Source of the DNA: Desulforapulum autotrophicum
GTDB taxonomy: Bacteria; Desulfobacterota; Desulfobacteria; Desulfobacterales; Desulfolunaceae
DNA length: 64,000 nt
Assembly: GCA_020723285.1 (NCBI GenBank)
Contig: DYJE01000004.1
Coordinates: 1-64,000 of the forward strand
Direction of reading: 5' to 3'
Part shown: positions 8,848-17,142 of the stretch, piece after piece
How the letters are laid out: each line of letters starts with the position of its first letter
Position numbering within the stretch: the first letter of the stretch is position 1
Notes under the pieces: model-generated
The model's input: only the letters and a program-made list of their open reading frames with translations
Told to the model about the DNA's origin: nothing
The model's database searches: none
Translations under genes and position numbers: made by a program

Positions 8848-9660
8848 ATGAAAAAAGAAACAGAACATAAACCGGGGAAAAAATACGGGATGGTCATCGA
8901 TCTGGACAAGTGCACCGGATGCGGATCCTGTATGGCGGCCTGCATGGCCGAAAACAACGTTCCCTGCAAAGACGATGAATCCAACAAGCTCAGCAGCATC
9001 ACCTGGATCAGGGTCTACCGGCTGACGAACCGGAAACCCTTTCCGGAAACGGAAATCTGCTATCTTCCTCGGCCCTGCATGCATTGCGGCGGTGTGGGCG
9101 ACCAAGGCCATTCCCCGTGTGTATCGGTGTGTCCTGCCACGGCCACGGATTACGACCATGGAACGGGTATCGTCAGTCAGATCTACACCCGCTGCTTCGG
9201 GTGCCGTTACTGCATGGCGGCCTGTCCCTACCACGCCCGTTATTTCAACTGGTGGGATCCGGTCTGGCCGGGCGACCTTAAAAAAACCCTGTCCCCCAAT
9301 GTGTCTCCCCGCATGAGGGGGGTGGTGGAAAAATGCAGTTTCTGTTTCCACCGTTATCAGCTGGCCATGGAAAAAGCTTATGTGGAAGGCCGCCGTGACC
9401 TTGAAGAAGGCGAATACCAGACCGCCTGCACCCAGGCCTGCCCATCCGGGGCCATCACCTTCGGGGATCTTGACAACCCGGATCACGCAGTGGCGAAAAT
9501 GAAAGAGCACCCCAATGCATTCAGGCTTCTTGAGCGGCTTCAGACCAATCCCAAGGTGTATTACATCTCCTCACGGGAATGGGTGCGTCGGGCCGGGGAC
9601 AACTATCTGAAAAACGAACCAACGAATTCAAAACCCCGTGCGGCGGCCCATCACGGCTGA
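8848..9660 (+). CDS. qrcC: QrcC, four-cluster ferredoxin-like subunit of Qrc
   Basis: Electron-wiring subunit between QrcB/QrcA and the membrane subunit. The 270 residues carry four cysteine groups typical of the DmsB/PsrB/HybA family: CTGCGSCMAAC near the start, CMHCGG with CVSVCP, CFGCRYCMAACP, and CSFC with CTQACP. The odd spacing of the second group leaves open whether one cluster is [3Fe-4S], as reported for the family. There is no signal peptide, so it is presumably co-exported with the Tat substrate QrcB. A GAAGAGG ribosome site precedes the ATG; the gap from qrcB is 77 bp. Confidence 0.93.
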   Translation: MKKETEHKPGKKYGMVIDLDKCTGCGSCMAACMAENNVPCKDDESNKLSSITWIRVYRLTNRKPFPETEICYLPRPCMHCGGVGDQGHSPCVSVCPATATDYDHGTGIVSQIYTRCFGCRYCMAACPYHARYFNWWDPVWPGDLKKTLSPNVSPRMRGVVEKCSFCFHRYQLAMEKAYVEGRRDLEEGEYQTACTQACPSGAITFGDLDNPDHAVAKMKEHPNAFRLLERLQTNPKVYYISSREWVRRAGDNYLKNEPTNSKPRAAAHHG

Positions 9661-9686
9661 TGCGGGGATAAAAAAGGGATACGATC

Positions 9687-10928
9687 ATGGATTATGATTT
9701 CATACCAAAAGGTCACAATCGTTGTTCATTCGGCACGTTTGCCGCGGGGATGGTGATTCTCGGCGTCATCGTGCTCTGGGGTTTTTACGCCGCGGCCCTG
9801 TGCTGGATCAAGGGCCTCAACCAGACCAACATGAACGATTCCTACGGTTTCGCGCTGTGGATCTGGGCCGATCTGGCGGTGATCGCCATCGGCGGGGGTG
9901 CCTTCTTCACCGGACTTCTTCGCTACGTCATCGGTCTTGACGAGTTGAAAAACATCATCAACTTCGCCGTGATCGTGGGGTTCTGCTGCTACTGCTCCGC
10001 CATGCTGATTCTGGCCATCGACATCGGCCAGCCTTTAAGGGGCTGGTTTATTTTCTGGCATGCCAATGTCCATTCCATGCTGACAGAGGTGGCGTTCTGC
10101 CTGTCCTTGTACCTGTGTGTCCTGGCCATCGAATACCTGCCGCTCATTCTTGAAAACGGGAAGATCGATGAGGTCCCCTTTTTTCACAACTTAAGCCACA
10201 CCATGCACGGGGCCATGGCCGTGTTCGCCGCCACCGGTGCATTTCTCTCCTGCTTCCACCAGGGGTCTCTGGGCGGCGTCACCGGTGTTCTGTTCGGCCG
10301 CCCCTTCGGATACCGGGAAGGCATCTTCGTCTGGCCCTGGACCTTTTTTCTCTACACCTGGTCCGCTGCGGCCTGCGGACCCTGTTTCACCATGCTGACC
10401 TGCAAGATCACCGAAACCATCACCGGCAAACGCCTGGTGAAAGACAATGTGTACGATCTTCTGGCTAAAATTTCGGGCTGGATGATCGGAACGTACATTG
10501 TGGCGAAAATCGCCGACACCGTCTACTGGGCCACGGTCACCTCCCCCTCCATGGGGTTCGGCCTGATGGACTACTATTCGCTGCATCCGCTGCATCACGG
10601 GATCTGGATTCTCATTCTTGAAATCGTGGTCTGCGGCGTGGTGCCGGCCTTGATCCTGATTTCACAAAAAGGCCGTGCGACGAAACCCCTGTTCAACCTG
10701 GCCATTGTCCTCGCTGTTTTGGGGGTGTGCCTGAACCGCTGGGTCATGGTGATGACGCCCATGGCCATGCCGGTGATGACCTTTGACAGCTGGGTGACGT
10801 ATTTCCCGTCATGGCAGGAAATCGCGACCACGATCCTGCCTTTTGCGGGGGGCATCATGGTGGTGGCATTGTCTTACCGCTACCTTCCTGTGTTCCCTCA
10901 GGAAAAGGAACTGAACTCGAAACGTTGA
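9687..10928 (+). CDS. qrcD: QrcD, NrfD/PsrC-type integral membrane quinone-site subunit
   Basis: Membrane subunit of Qrc that holds the menaquinone site. The 413-residue protein has about ten hydrophobic segments. The first follows a short N-terminus (MDYDFIPKGHNRCSFGTF), and the pattern is that of NrfD/PsrC/HybB proteins, with conserved polar spots inside membrane helices. The start is preceded by AAAGGGA. It ends the core operon: a hairpin with a short T-run follows 2 bp after the stop. Confidence 0.93.
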   Translation: MDYDFIPKGHNRCSFGTFAAGMVILGVIVLWGFYAAALCWIKGLNQTNMNDSYGFALWIWADLAVIAIGGGAFFTGLLRYVIGLDELKNIINFAVIVGFCCYCSAMLILAIDIGQPLRGWFIFWHANVHSMLTEVAFCLSLYLCVLAIEYLPLILENGKIDEVPFFHNLSHTMHGAMAVFAATGAFLSCFHQGSLGGVTGVLFGRPFGYREGIFVWPWTFFLYTWSAAACGPCFTMLTCKITETITGKRLVKDNVYDLLAKISGWMIGTYIVAKIADTVYWATVTSPSMGFGLMDYYSLHPLHHGIWILILEIVVCGVVPALILISQKGRATKPLFNLAIVLAVLGVCLNRWVMVMTPMAMPVMTFDSWVTYFPSWQEIATTILPFAGGIMVVALSYRYLPVFPQEKELNSKR

Positions 10929-10929
10929 C

Positions 10930-10956
10930 GGATAGAAGGTGCTTCTATCCTTTTCC
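10930..10956 (+). terminator. Probable intrinsic terminator after qrcD
   Basis: GGATAGAAG (10930-10938) and CTTCTATCC (10942-10950) form a 9-bp stem with a 3-nt loop, followed by TTTTCC. The T-run is short, so termination may be partial, letting some transcripts reach the small gene at 11080. Confidence 0.6.
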
Positions 10957-11079
10957 AGTTCTCTTTCAAGATGGCTCTTTGCAGGGTTTTAGCGCAACCA
11001 CGCTGCCAAAACCCGTGGGTGTCATCTTGATTGCAACATGGAATATACACATCACCAATGCAGCACAAGGAGCTACACC

Positions 11080-11244
11080 ATGTTTCCTTTTATATTCGAA
11101 TGGGTCTGGGATGAAGGTCACATCATGTTTTTCGGGGCCATGTGGTACGTGATTCTGATTCTTGCCAGCGGTCTCGGCTACTGTCTGATCAAGGCCGTGA
11201 AAGACACGCTGGCGGGCGGTCATGGGCCCCAGGATCACCACTGA
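11080..11244 (+). CDS. 54-residue single-span membrane protein downstream of qrcABCD
   Basis: Small protein of no family I can name. The start is the ATG at 11080, 7 nt after AAGGAG. The frame is open from 11038, but that extension has no ribosome site. Residues about 14-36 form one hydrophobic helix (HIMFFGAMWYVILILASGLG), followed by a short, basic then histidine-rich tail (GGHGPQDHH). It is on the strand of qrcABCD, 151 bp behind qrcD and beyond a hairpin. Being small, membrane-bound and next to a respiratory complex, it may be an accessory subunit or assembly factor of Qrc; this is inference from position. It converges on the PilZ gene with 8 bp between stops. Confidence 0.7.
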   Translation: MFPFIFEWVWDEGHIMFFGAMWYVILILASGLGYCLIKAVKDTLAGGHGPQDHH

Positions 11245-11252
11245 TTCAGGCG

Positions 11253-11978
11253 TCAGGTTTTCGGCAGGAGCTCCATGCGTTCAAGGGTGGTCAGGATGGC
11301 GCCAAGGGTGGCTGTGGCCATATCGGTCAGGCTCTCGAACTGGATGCCTGCGTATTTGATGGCCTCGTTTTCGTTATCTTTCCTGACATTCCGGATAATA
11401 CCCTGAAGCTGGACCGGTTTGTTTCTCACTTCGATGATCACCGTGAGGGGTTTGCCCACGGAAAGCCCTGTGGCCATGTCGTCTTTGGAACGTTGAATGG
11501 CGACACAGCAACCTTTCTGGCTGATGTTTTTGATGCTCACTTTCTTTTCACGGGTCACGCCCCGCTGGTCGAGAATGGTCAAGGCGTTGATGTTGCAGTC
11601 AAAACGTTTGTGAAGACGGCTGTTCCGCTGGGTCGACACTTTGTAGGGCGGACTTGTCACAGTCAGGACCATGGCCTTCAGTTCGATGATTTTTGAAAAG
11701 AATATTTTATTGCCGTGAAAGATGATGATGTTGGCATTGGGGTGGAATTTCTGCTTGACGCTGGACACCCCGTTCAGATTGGAAAAAACCGCGCAGTTGC
11801 TTTCAATTTTTCTTAAAGATCCCGTCAGTTTCACGAAACCCTCATCCACGCCACCAATGCTGAATTCCACTGTCCCGCCGATGTCGATATGGTTGAACGT
11901 CCATTCCGAGGGGGGAAGGCTTGTATCACTGGGTTTGTTTTCACTACCATCATTTGTCAAGTCGTTGTCAGAGGCCAT
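11253..11978 (-). CDS. PilZ-domain protein, probable cyclic-di-GMP receptor
   Basis: 241 residues from the ATG at 11978, which is preferred to an in-frame TTG 16 codons upstream. After a polar tail, residues about 30-110 resemble the N-terminal flagellar-brake-type domain of YcgR-like proteins. A C-terminal PilZ domain follows. The two cyclic-di-GMP motifs are intact: RLHKR (R121 and R125) and NISQKG (N151, S153, G156). Proteins of this build usually modulate motility, secretion or exopolysaccharide; the target here is unknown. It stands alone on the minus strand. Confidence 0.88.
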   Translation of the reverse strand: MASDNDLTNDGSENKPSDTSLPPSEWTFNHIDIGGTVEFSIGGVDEGFVKLTGSLRKIESNCAVFSNLNGVSSVKQKFHPNANIIIFHGNKIFFSKIIELKAMVLTVTSPPYKVSTQRNSRLHKRFDCNINALTILDQRGVTREKKVSIKNISQKGCCVAIQRSKDDMATGLSVGKPLTVIIEVRNKPVQLQGIIRNVRKDNENEAIKYAGIQFESLTDMATATLGAILTTLERMELLPKT

Positions 11979-12183
11979 GATATGGTTACCTGATCCATGT
12001 TTGGTCGAAAGGGTTGGGGAATCCAAGAAAAAACATCAGAATTTACTGCCGAGAATAACATAATGATGCCATGAAGACAAACAGTAATAAAACAAAGGTG
12101 ATAAAAGGTTTTTCCTCAGTAAGAAAAAGCGTTGACCCTGTTTGCTGGCAAACCCAGGTGATGATCTGACGGTGATGGACATA

Positions 12184-13485
12184 TCAGTAAATCAGGGTTT
12201 TCATATGGGTTTCAAGGAGCCTTGCAAACAGGGCCGCGTCCAGTGAACCGGCGGTTTCCCGGATGGAATGCATGGCGAGCATGGGAATGCCGGTGTCCAC
12301 TGTGAGAATGCCGGTGGCTGCAGCGGTGGCAGGCCCGATGGTGCTGCCGCAGGTCATGTCGGACCGGACCACATAGTCCTGAAGACGGACTTCAGCCTTT
12401 CCGGCGAGGTAACGAAGGGCTGCGGCGCTACGGCTGTCCGTGGCGTAACGCTGATTCGCGTTGAACTTGAGAACCGGTCCTTGGTTGAGCAGCGGGGCAT
12501 GTGCCGGCTCATAACGGTCTTTGTGGTTCGGGTGAATCCCGTGGGCGTTGTCCGCCGAAACAAAAAAAGACCGTGAAACGGCACGGGCCAGTTGCTCCGG
12601 CTCCGGGCAAAGTCTGCGGAGAACGGACAGGAGGAAATTCCCACCGGCCCCGGATGTGGACACACTTCCCACCTCCTCGTGATCGTTGGCGATGAACAGG
12701 GCGGGCAGGTCTGTCCGGGAATCGATCATGGCTGCGGCCGCACAAAAACAGCTGACCCGGTTGTCCAGGCGTCCCGCCGTGATAAAATCACCGGTGAGGC
12801 CTGTTAAGGCGGGTTTCTGGGGATCGTAGAGAAAAAGATCGAAATCAAGACCCTCAGGGTCCGGAATCGTACATCCCCGGCTTTTCAAATGGTCTGTCAT
12901 GAAAACCCTGAACGAGAAACCCGGTTCTTTTTCAAGAAAAACGATGGGCGGAAGATCGTTCTGCCGGTTGATGCTTTTCCCGTTGTTGACATCCCGGTCC
13001 AGGTGTATGGCAAGGCTGGGGATGACGACCATGGGTTTTTCAAGATCCGTAAGCGCACTGGTCAGGGTCGGAATGCCGTTTTCTTCCGCGACCCAGCTTA
13101 CACGTCCGGCCAGGGCGAGTTCCCGGTCGAACCAAGTGCTGAGAATGGGGCCGCCGTAGACTTCCACGGCCAGCTGGTAAAACGTGGAACTCCGGATATC
13201 GGGGCAGGGTTTGATTTTAAGGCCGGGGCTGTCGGTATGGGCTCCGGTCATGCGGAATCCCTGGCCCGCGAAGTCCATGTCCCCGGTATGAAACGCGATG
13301 ACTGCACCGTCGTTTCTCTTGATGACGTAACGGCCTCCAGGTTCAAGGATCCAGGCCGATCTGTCATCGAGCACTGTGTATCCGGCATGGCCGAACAATG
13401 CCTCAAGGACATGGCCTGTATGAAAGGATGTGGGGGTTTGTTCAAGAAAATCAAACAGCCGGTCATTGAATGGTTTCGTGTTCAT
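12184..13485 (-). CDS. M18-family aspartyl aminopeptidase
   Basis: Cytosolic dinuclear-zinc aminopeptidase of the DAP/ApeB family, 433 residues from the ATG at 13485 (family norm near 430). Metal and catalytic motifs are intact: GAHTDSPGLKIKP, NDHEEVGS with its paired acidic residues, and AMHSIRE with the last zinc histidine. A TTG 20 codons upstream also opens the frame but lies deep in the kinase gene. The chosen ATG overlaps the 3' end of the histidine kinase by 23 bp, with CAGGTGA as ribosome site, so the two genes are probably translated together. It releases N-terminal acidic residues in known relatives. Confidence 0.9.
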   Translation of the reverse strand: MNTKPFNDRLFDFLEQTPTSFHTGHVLEALFGHAGYTVLDDRSAWILEPGGRYVIKRNDGAVIAFHTGDMDFAGQGFRMTGAHTDSPGLKIKPCPDIRSSTFYQLAVEVYGGPILSTWFDRELALAGRVSWVAEENGIPTLTSALTDLEKPMVVIPSLAIHLDRDVNNGKSINRQNDLPPIVFLEKEPGFSFRVFMTDHLKSRGCTIPDPEGLDFDLFLYDPQKPALTGLTGDFITAGRLDNRVSCFCAAAAMIDSRTDLPALFIANDHEEVGSVSTSGAGGNFLLSVLRRLCPEPEQLARAVSRSFFVSADNAHGIHPNHKDRYEPAHAPLLNQGPVLKFNANQRYATDSRSAAALRYLAGKAEVRLQDYVVRSDMTCGSTIGPATAAATGILTVDTGIPMLAMHSIRETAGSLDAALFARLLETHMKTLIY

Positions 13486-16123
13486 CTTGTTCACCTGAAA
13501 TTGTGCTGTCAATGGCGCGTGTGTTGTGCTGGATCGGTATTTCAACCATGATCTGGGTCCCCTTGGTTTTCTGGGACCGGATTCGGAAAATGCCGTTCAG
13601 AAGGAGGACGCGTTCCTCCATGCTGCGGAGTCCCATGCGTTTTTCGGTGGCCGAGGATTCCAGCCGTTCTTTCAGATCGAATCCCCGTCCTGAGTCTTCG
13701 ATCCTTAAAATGATGGTGGGAAACGAGGCGATGAGGCGGATGACCACATACCCGGCTTCCGCATGTTTCTTGATATTGTGGAGCGCTTCCTGAACAATGC
13801 GGTACAGGTTGATCTCCGTGTCCGGGCAGAGATGGAGGTCGGCCATGCCTGCCGAGAAAAAATCAACATGAATGCCGTTACGTTCGGAAAATTCGTCGCA
13901 GTAGTTGGTGATGGTGCTCACAATGCCCAGCTGGTCCAGTTCCGGGGGCCTGAGATCATAGGCCAGGTTGCGGACGTTCATGATGGAGTGCTGGAGAATA
14001 TCCGAAAAATGTTTGATTTTTTCAACGAGATCCGGAGCCAGTCTGTCCTGTGAGCCGAAAAGCATGTCGCATCCGATTTTCAGCGACGCCAGTTCCTGGG
14101 CCACATTGTCATGGAGGTCGCGCGATATTCTCTGCCGTTCCATTTCCTGGATCTTGATCAGTTCCTGGGACAGGCTGTGGATATGTTTTTCCGCTTCTTT
14201 GAGGTCCGTGACGTCCCGGGCGTAAACGGCGATGCGCTCCACGATGTTTCCGTGGTCGATGATGGGGTAAAGATGGAGGGTGAAATACCGCCCTTTGAAC
14301 AAATCTTCGTAAATCAGGGGCTCCCGGGTTTCCGCCACGTCTTTCAGTTTTTTCCGGCGTGTGGTGTTTTTCATTGAGCGGATCAGGGAGAAGATATTGG
14401 TGCCTTTGAGCTCAAAGGGGGTCATTTTCAAGTTTCTGGCCAGGGTGTCGTTGGCCATGAGAATCACTCCGTCGTCTTTCAGCATCACCACCGAGTCCCT
14501 GGAGGCATTGATCAGGGAACGCATCATTTCCTCGCTTTCCCTGAGGGCCGCCTCCATGGCCTTGATGCGCGTGATGTCGGTGACCACTGAAAACAGGTTC
14601 TCACGGTTCCCCTGATCGTCAAAAAGGGATTCCGGTGAAATGATGGCGTGAATGAACGCGCCGTCACGTTTGATCAGGGTCGTTTCATAAACCCTGGATT
14701 CGCCGTTATGGTGGAGCAGGCCTTTCCGGAGGGCGGGAATCTCGGCCTCGGCCACCACATCGAAGAAACTCCGGCCGATCAGGCCCTCTGTCGATCTGTC
14801 CAGCATCCGGCACAAGCGGTCGTTGACGTAGGTGAACACGATGGCATTGTCGAACACCGCGAAACCGTCGTTCATTTTTTCAATGAGAACACGGGACTGG
14901 ACTTCCGTTTTTCTGAGAACGTTTTCCGTCTGTTTATGGTCGGATATCTCCTGTCGAAGACGTTCGCTGGCTTTTCGCACATGCTCGGTTTTTTTTATCA
15001 CCATCTGCTGGAGGTCGTTGTTGGATTGTTTCAACGCTTCTTCGGCGATCCTGCGCCAGGTGATGTCCCTTGCCGTTCCCAGAACGATGGTCCGGCTCTG
15101 GATGGTGGCGATGGATGAGTAAACTTCCACCACCACGGTTTTACCATCCCGGCGAACCAGCTCGAACTCGTAGGGCCCTGCGAATCCGTTGGCCAGGGTT
15201 TCGGCGATAATGGCTTCGGCCATCATCACATGGTCCGTTGTGAGTATGTCGATTTCCCGCAGGGATTTCCCTGTCACTTCCTCGTTGGTCAGGAGAAAGA
15301 GGTCTTCGGCATATGTGTTGATTTCCGTGAACACATGGCGGTCGGCATCGAACAGCAGGAAGGCGTCGGGGGCTTTTTCATAAAGGATTCTGAACTGGCG
15401 CTCCGACTTTTCAAGGTCTTCCATGGCTTTGAGGCGGCCGGCCATTTCTTCAAGGAGGGTTTTGTTGGCCCTTTCCAGTTCTTTCCGGGTGGCAAAGTCC
15501 CTGGCCGCAGACAGGTAAAAGAAACGGGACACCAGCCAGGTCACGAACAGCGCCACCGGGGCGTGCATGTGGCTGAGGCTCAGTGTGATGAGATTCCCTT
15601 TCAGAATGAAAACCGTGAGAACGGAAACGGCTGTCCCGCAAAGGACATAGGCGAGCAGCGCCTGCCAGGAAAGGGAAAAGATGAAGCAAAGGGCCACCAT
15701 GGCGAAAAAAAGCCGGGAAAGGCTTCCGGAACCGATGTATTCGAGGCCCGACGACATGGACATCACGCCGATAAAAAAGGTTATGGCGCTGTGGAGAAGC
15801 ACCGAATGCATGGGTTTCACGTCATGGGCAGACTCGGGCATGAGCCTGTGGAACAGAAGGATAAACAGGATGGATCCCAGCATGAACAGAATGTTCATGT
15901 ACATCAGGAGTGTGTAACCCGGCAGGGGACTGAAGGCTTTGAAAAGAAGAAGGCGGATCAAAAAGAACAGAAGGCCGATGCCGAAAAAACCGTAAAGGGA
16001 GATGAACGCCCGTGACAGGTTGGAGCTGGTCAGGGCCATTTCCAGTTCTCTGTCGCAGGATCGTCTTGAAAAATCAGGGTTTGACCTGATGGTGTTCCAA
16101 ATGGTTTTAAGGGTCATTCCCAT
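13463..16123 (-). CDS. Membrane-anchored PAS sensor histidine kinase, NarX/DegS type
   Basis: 886-residue sensor kinase. The N-terminus has about six membrane helices (about 35-205), then a short coiled coil and three PAS domains (beginning near 240, 400 and 530, each closing with a PAC-like DITxxK or DVTDLK). A HisKA_3 dimerisation helix with ISRDLHDN (phospho-acceptor about H671) follows, then a HATPase_c domain with N783 in EALHNIKKHA and DSGRGF near 810. The HisKA_3 type normally pairs with LuxR/NarL-type response regulators, but none is encoded in this window. It lies 21 bp after the carbonic anhydrase gene and overlaps the aminopeptidase by 23 bp. The signal is unknown. Confidence 0.92.
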   Translation of the reverse strand: MGMTLKTIWNTIRSNPDFSRRSCDRELEMALTSSNLSRAFISLYGFFGIGLLFFLIRLLLFKAFSPLPGYTLLMYMNILFMLGSILFILLFHRLMPESAHDVKPMHSVLLHSAITFFIGVMSMSSGLEYIGSGSLSRLFFAMVALCFIFSLSWQALLAYVLCGTAVSVLTVFILKGNLITLSLSHMHAPVALFVTWLVSRFFYLSAARDFATRKELERANKTLLEEMAGRLKAMEDLEKSERQFRILYEKAPDAFLLFDADRHVFTEINTYAEDLFLLTNEEVTGKSLREIDILTTDHVMMAEAIIAETLANGFAGPYEFELVRRDGKTVVVEVYSSIATIQSRTIVLGTARDITWRRIAEEALKQSNNDLQQMVIKKTEHVRKASERLRQEISDHKQTENVLRKTEVQSRVLIEKMNDGFAVFDNAIVFTYVNDRLCRMLDRSTEGLIGRSFFDVVAEAEIPALRKGLLHHNGESRVYETTLIKRDGAFIHAIISPESLFDDQGNRENLFSVVTDITRIKAMEAALRESEEMMRSLINASRDSVVMLKDDGVILMANDTLARNLKMTPFELKGTNIFSLIRSMKNTTRRKKLKDVAETREPLIYEDLFKGRYFTLHLYPIIDHGNIVERIAVYARDVTDLKEAEKHIHSLSQELIKIQEMERQRISRDLHDNVAQELASLKIGCDMLFGSQDRLAPDLVEKIKHFSDILQHSIMNVRNLAYDLRPPELDQLGIVSTITNYCDEFSERNGIHVDFFSAGMADLHLCPDTEINLYRIVQEALHNIKKHAEAGYVVIRLIASFPTIILRIEDSGRGFDLKERLESSATEKRMGLRSMEERVLLLNGIFRIRSQKTKGTQIMVEIPIQHNTRAIDSTISGEQDEHETIQ

Positions 16124-16144
16124 GTCCGGCCGGTGTACCTTCAG

Positions 16145-16675
16145 TTATCCGATTTTGACGAAACGTTCGCTGTCCACGTATGCTTTTGAGCGGTCCTTAT
16201 AGATATCGGCGGAGGCCCGCATGACGAGGACGGCCGTTTCATCCAGGCTTTTCTTGACTTTGGCCGGAGCTCCGGCCACCAGGGAATACTCAGGGATCAC
16301 CGTGTTTTCAAGAACCACGGAACCGGCGGCGACGATACTTCCCCGGCCGATGACCGCGCCGTTCATCACCACCACGCCCATGCCGATCAGGCAGTCGTCT
16401 TCAATGGTGCAGCCGTGGATCACGGAATTGTGTCCCACGGTCACCCGGTTTCCGACCCGAAGGGGTTTTCCTGTGTCGGCGTGGCACATGGTGAGGTCCT
16501 GGATGTTGGTGTCCTCTCCGATGGCGATGAGTTCGAAATCGGCACGAAGGACGGTGTTGAACCAGATCGAGGAATTCGCTCCTACGGAAACGTTTCCGAT
16601 AACTGAAGCGTTGGGGGCGATGAAAGCGTCGGGATCGATACGGGGGACAATGCCGTCTATGCTGTAGATGCTCAT
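16145..16675 (-). CDS. Gamma-class carbonic anhydrase-like protein
   Basis: 176-residue left-handed beta-helix protein of the YrdA/PaaY/CaiE group, made of hexapeptide repeats. The three histidine metal ligands are present: H65 (MCHADTG), H82 and H87 (GHNSVIHG). Members form trimers with metal sites between subunits; some are carbonic anhydrases, others have lost measurable activity. AGAAGG precedes the ATG. It is the first gene of the operon with the histidine kinase and the M18 aminopeptidase, an uncommon grouping for which I see no obvious pathway. Confidence 0.9.
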   Translation of the reverse strand: MSIYSIDGIVPRIDPDAFIAPNASVIGNVSVGANSSIWFNTVLRADFELIAIGEDTNIQDLTMCHADTGKPLRVGNRVTVGHNSVIHGCTIEDDCLIGMGVVVMNGAVIGRGSIVAAGSVVLENTVIPEYSLVAGAPAKVKKSLDETAVLVMRASADIYKDRSKAYVDSERFVKIG

Positions 16676-16846
16676 GGATACCTTCTCGTGTGTCAGTTGA
16701 TTTTTGTTTCTCCTTCGAACCGTGATCGGGAATGAAACGTTTGTATGTGTTAATAAATTTTTTTACACTTTTCAAGTGAAACTTGTGGAACCATCGCCGG
16801 AATATGCCGTATTTTCAGGAATATCTTGTGATGTTTATCATTATTC

Positions 16847-16875
16847 TTGACAGGGGGTAAAAATAAATATATTTA
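16847..16875 (+). promoter_or_regulatory. Promoter upstream of the flavoenzyme gene
   Basis: TTGACA (16847-16852), a 17-bp spacer and TATTTA (16870-16875). The -35 is perfect. The -10 runs into the inverted repeat at 16871-16890, consistent with a repressed promoter. The distance to the start codon is about 265 nt. Confidence 0.6.
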
Positions 16876-16890
16876 GTATGCAAACTAAAT
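16871..16890. promoter_or_regulatory. Palindromic operator candidate (MarR/TetR-like)
   Basis: ATTTAGT (16871-16877) and ACTAAAT (16884-16890) are perfect 7-bp inverted arms around ATGCAA. The size, AT-rich arms and placement over the -10 element resemble operators of dimeric MarR- or TetR-type repressors. No such regulator is encoded nearby; the XRE regulator at 19204 is the closest. Confidence 0.6.
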
Positions 16891-17142
16891 TGACGGGATT
16901 GACAGTGACTGCGGCATGCACGGTTTCCATCTGGGCGCAAGGGACGGGCAGGGGCTCAAAAAGGTGTGATGCGCAGGGAAGCCCTGAACCACCTTAACCT
17001 TGATCATCAGATGCGAAGGACGGCCGGTTGGAATGTCACGGCGAATCGTGTGGTTTCAGGGATCTGGTTAGACCAGGGCAAGCTGTAAGTTGCTTGTGTT
17101 GCATACAAATAAGTTTGACGATTATGAAGCAAAGGAGATGTC

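Larger units (their letters stand above)
16676..17142. other. Divergent intergenic region
   Basis: 467 bp between the carbonic anhydrase gene and the flavoenzyme. It has no plausible ORF. The half near 16740-16900 is AT-rich and holds a small inverted repeat CAAGT-GAA-ACTTG (16773-16785), a promoter (16847-16875) and a palindromic operator candidate (16871-16890). The remaining 250 bp before the flavoenzyme start is GC-richer and would form a long leader; it has no RNA element I recognise. Confidence 0.5.

Noticed and set aside
10811-11152. 113-residue frame spanning the end of qrcD and the gap
   Set aside because: It overlaps qrcD in another frame and crosses the terminator; the small gene at 11080 in a different frame has a proper ribosome site.
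15230-16015. 261-residue plus-strand frame inside the histidine kinase gene
   Set aside because: Antisense shadow: rich in His, Gln and Gly with no recognisable domain, while the minus strand carries a complete sensor kinase.
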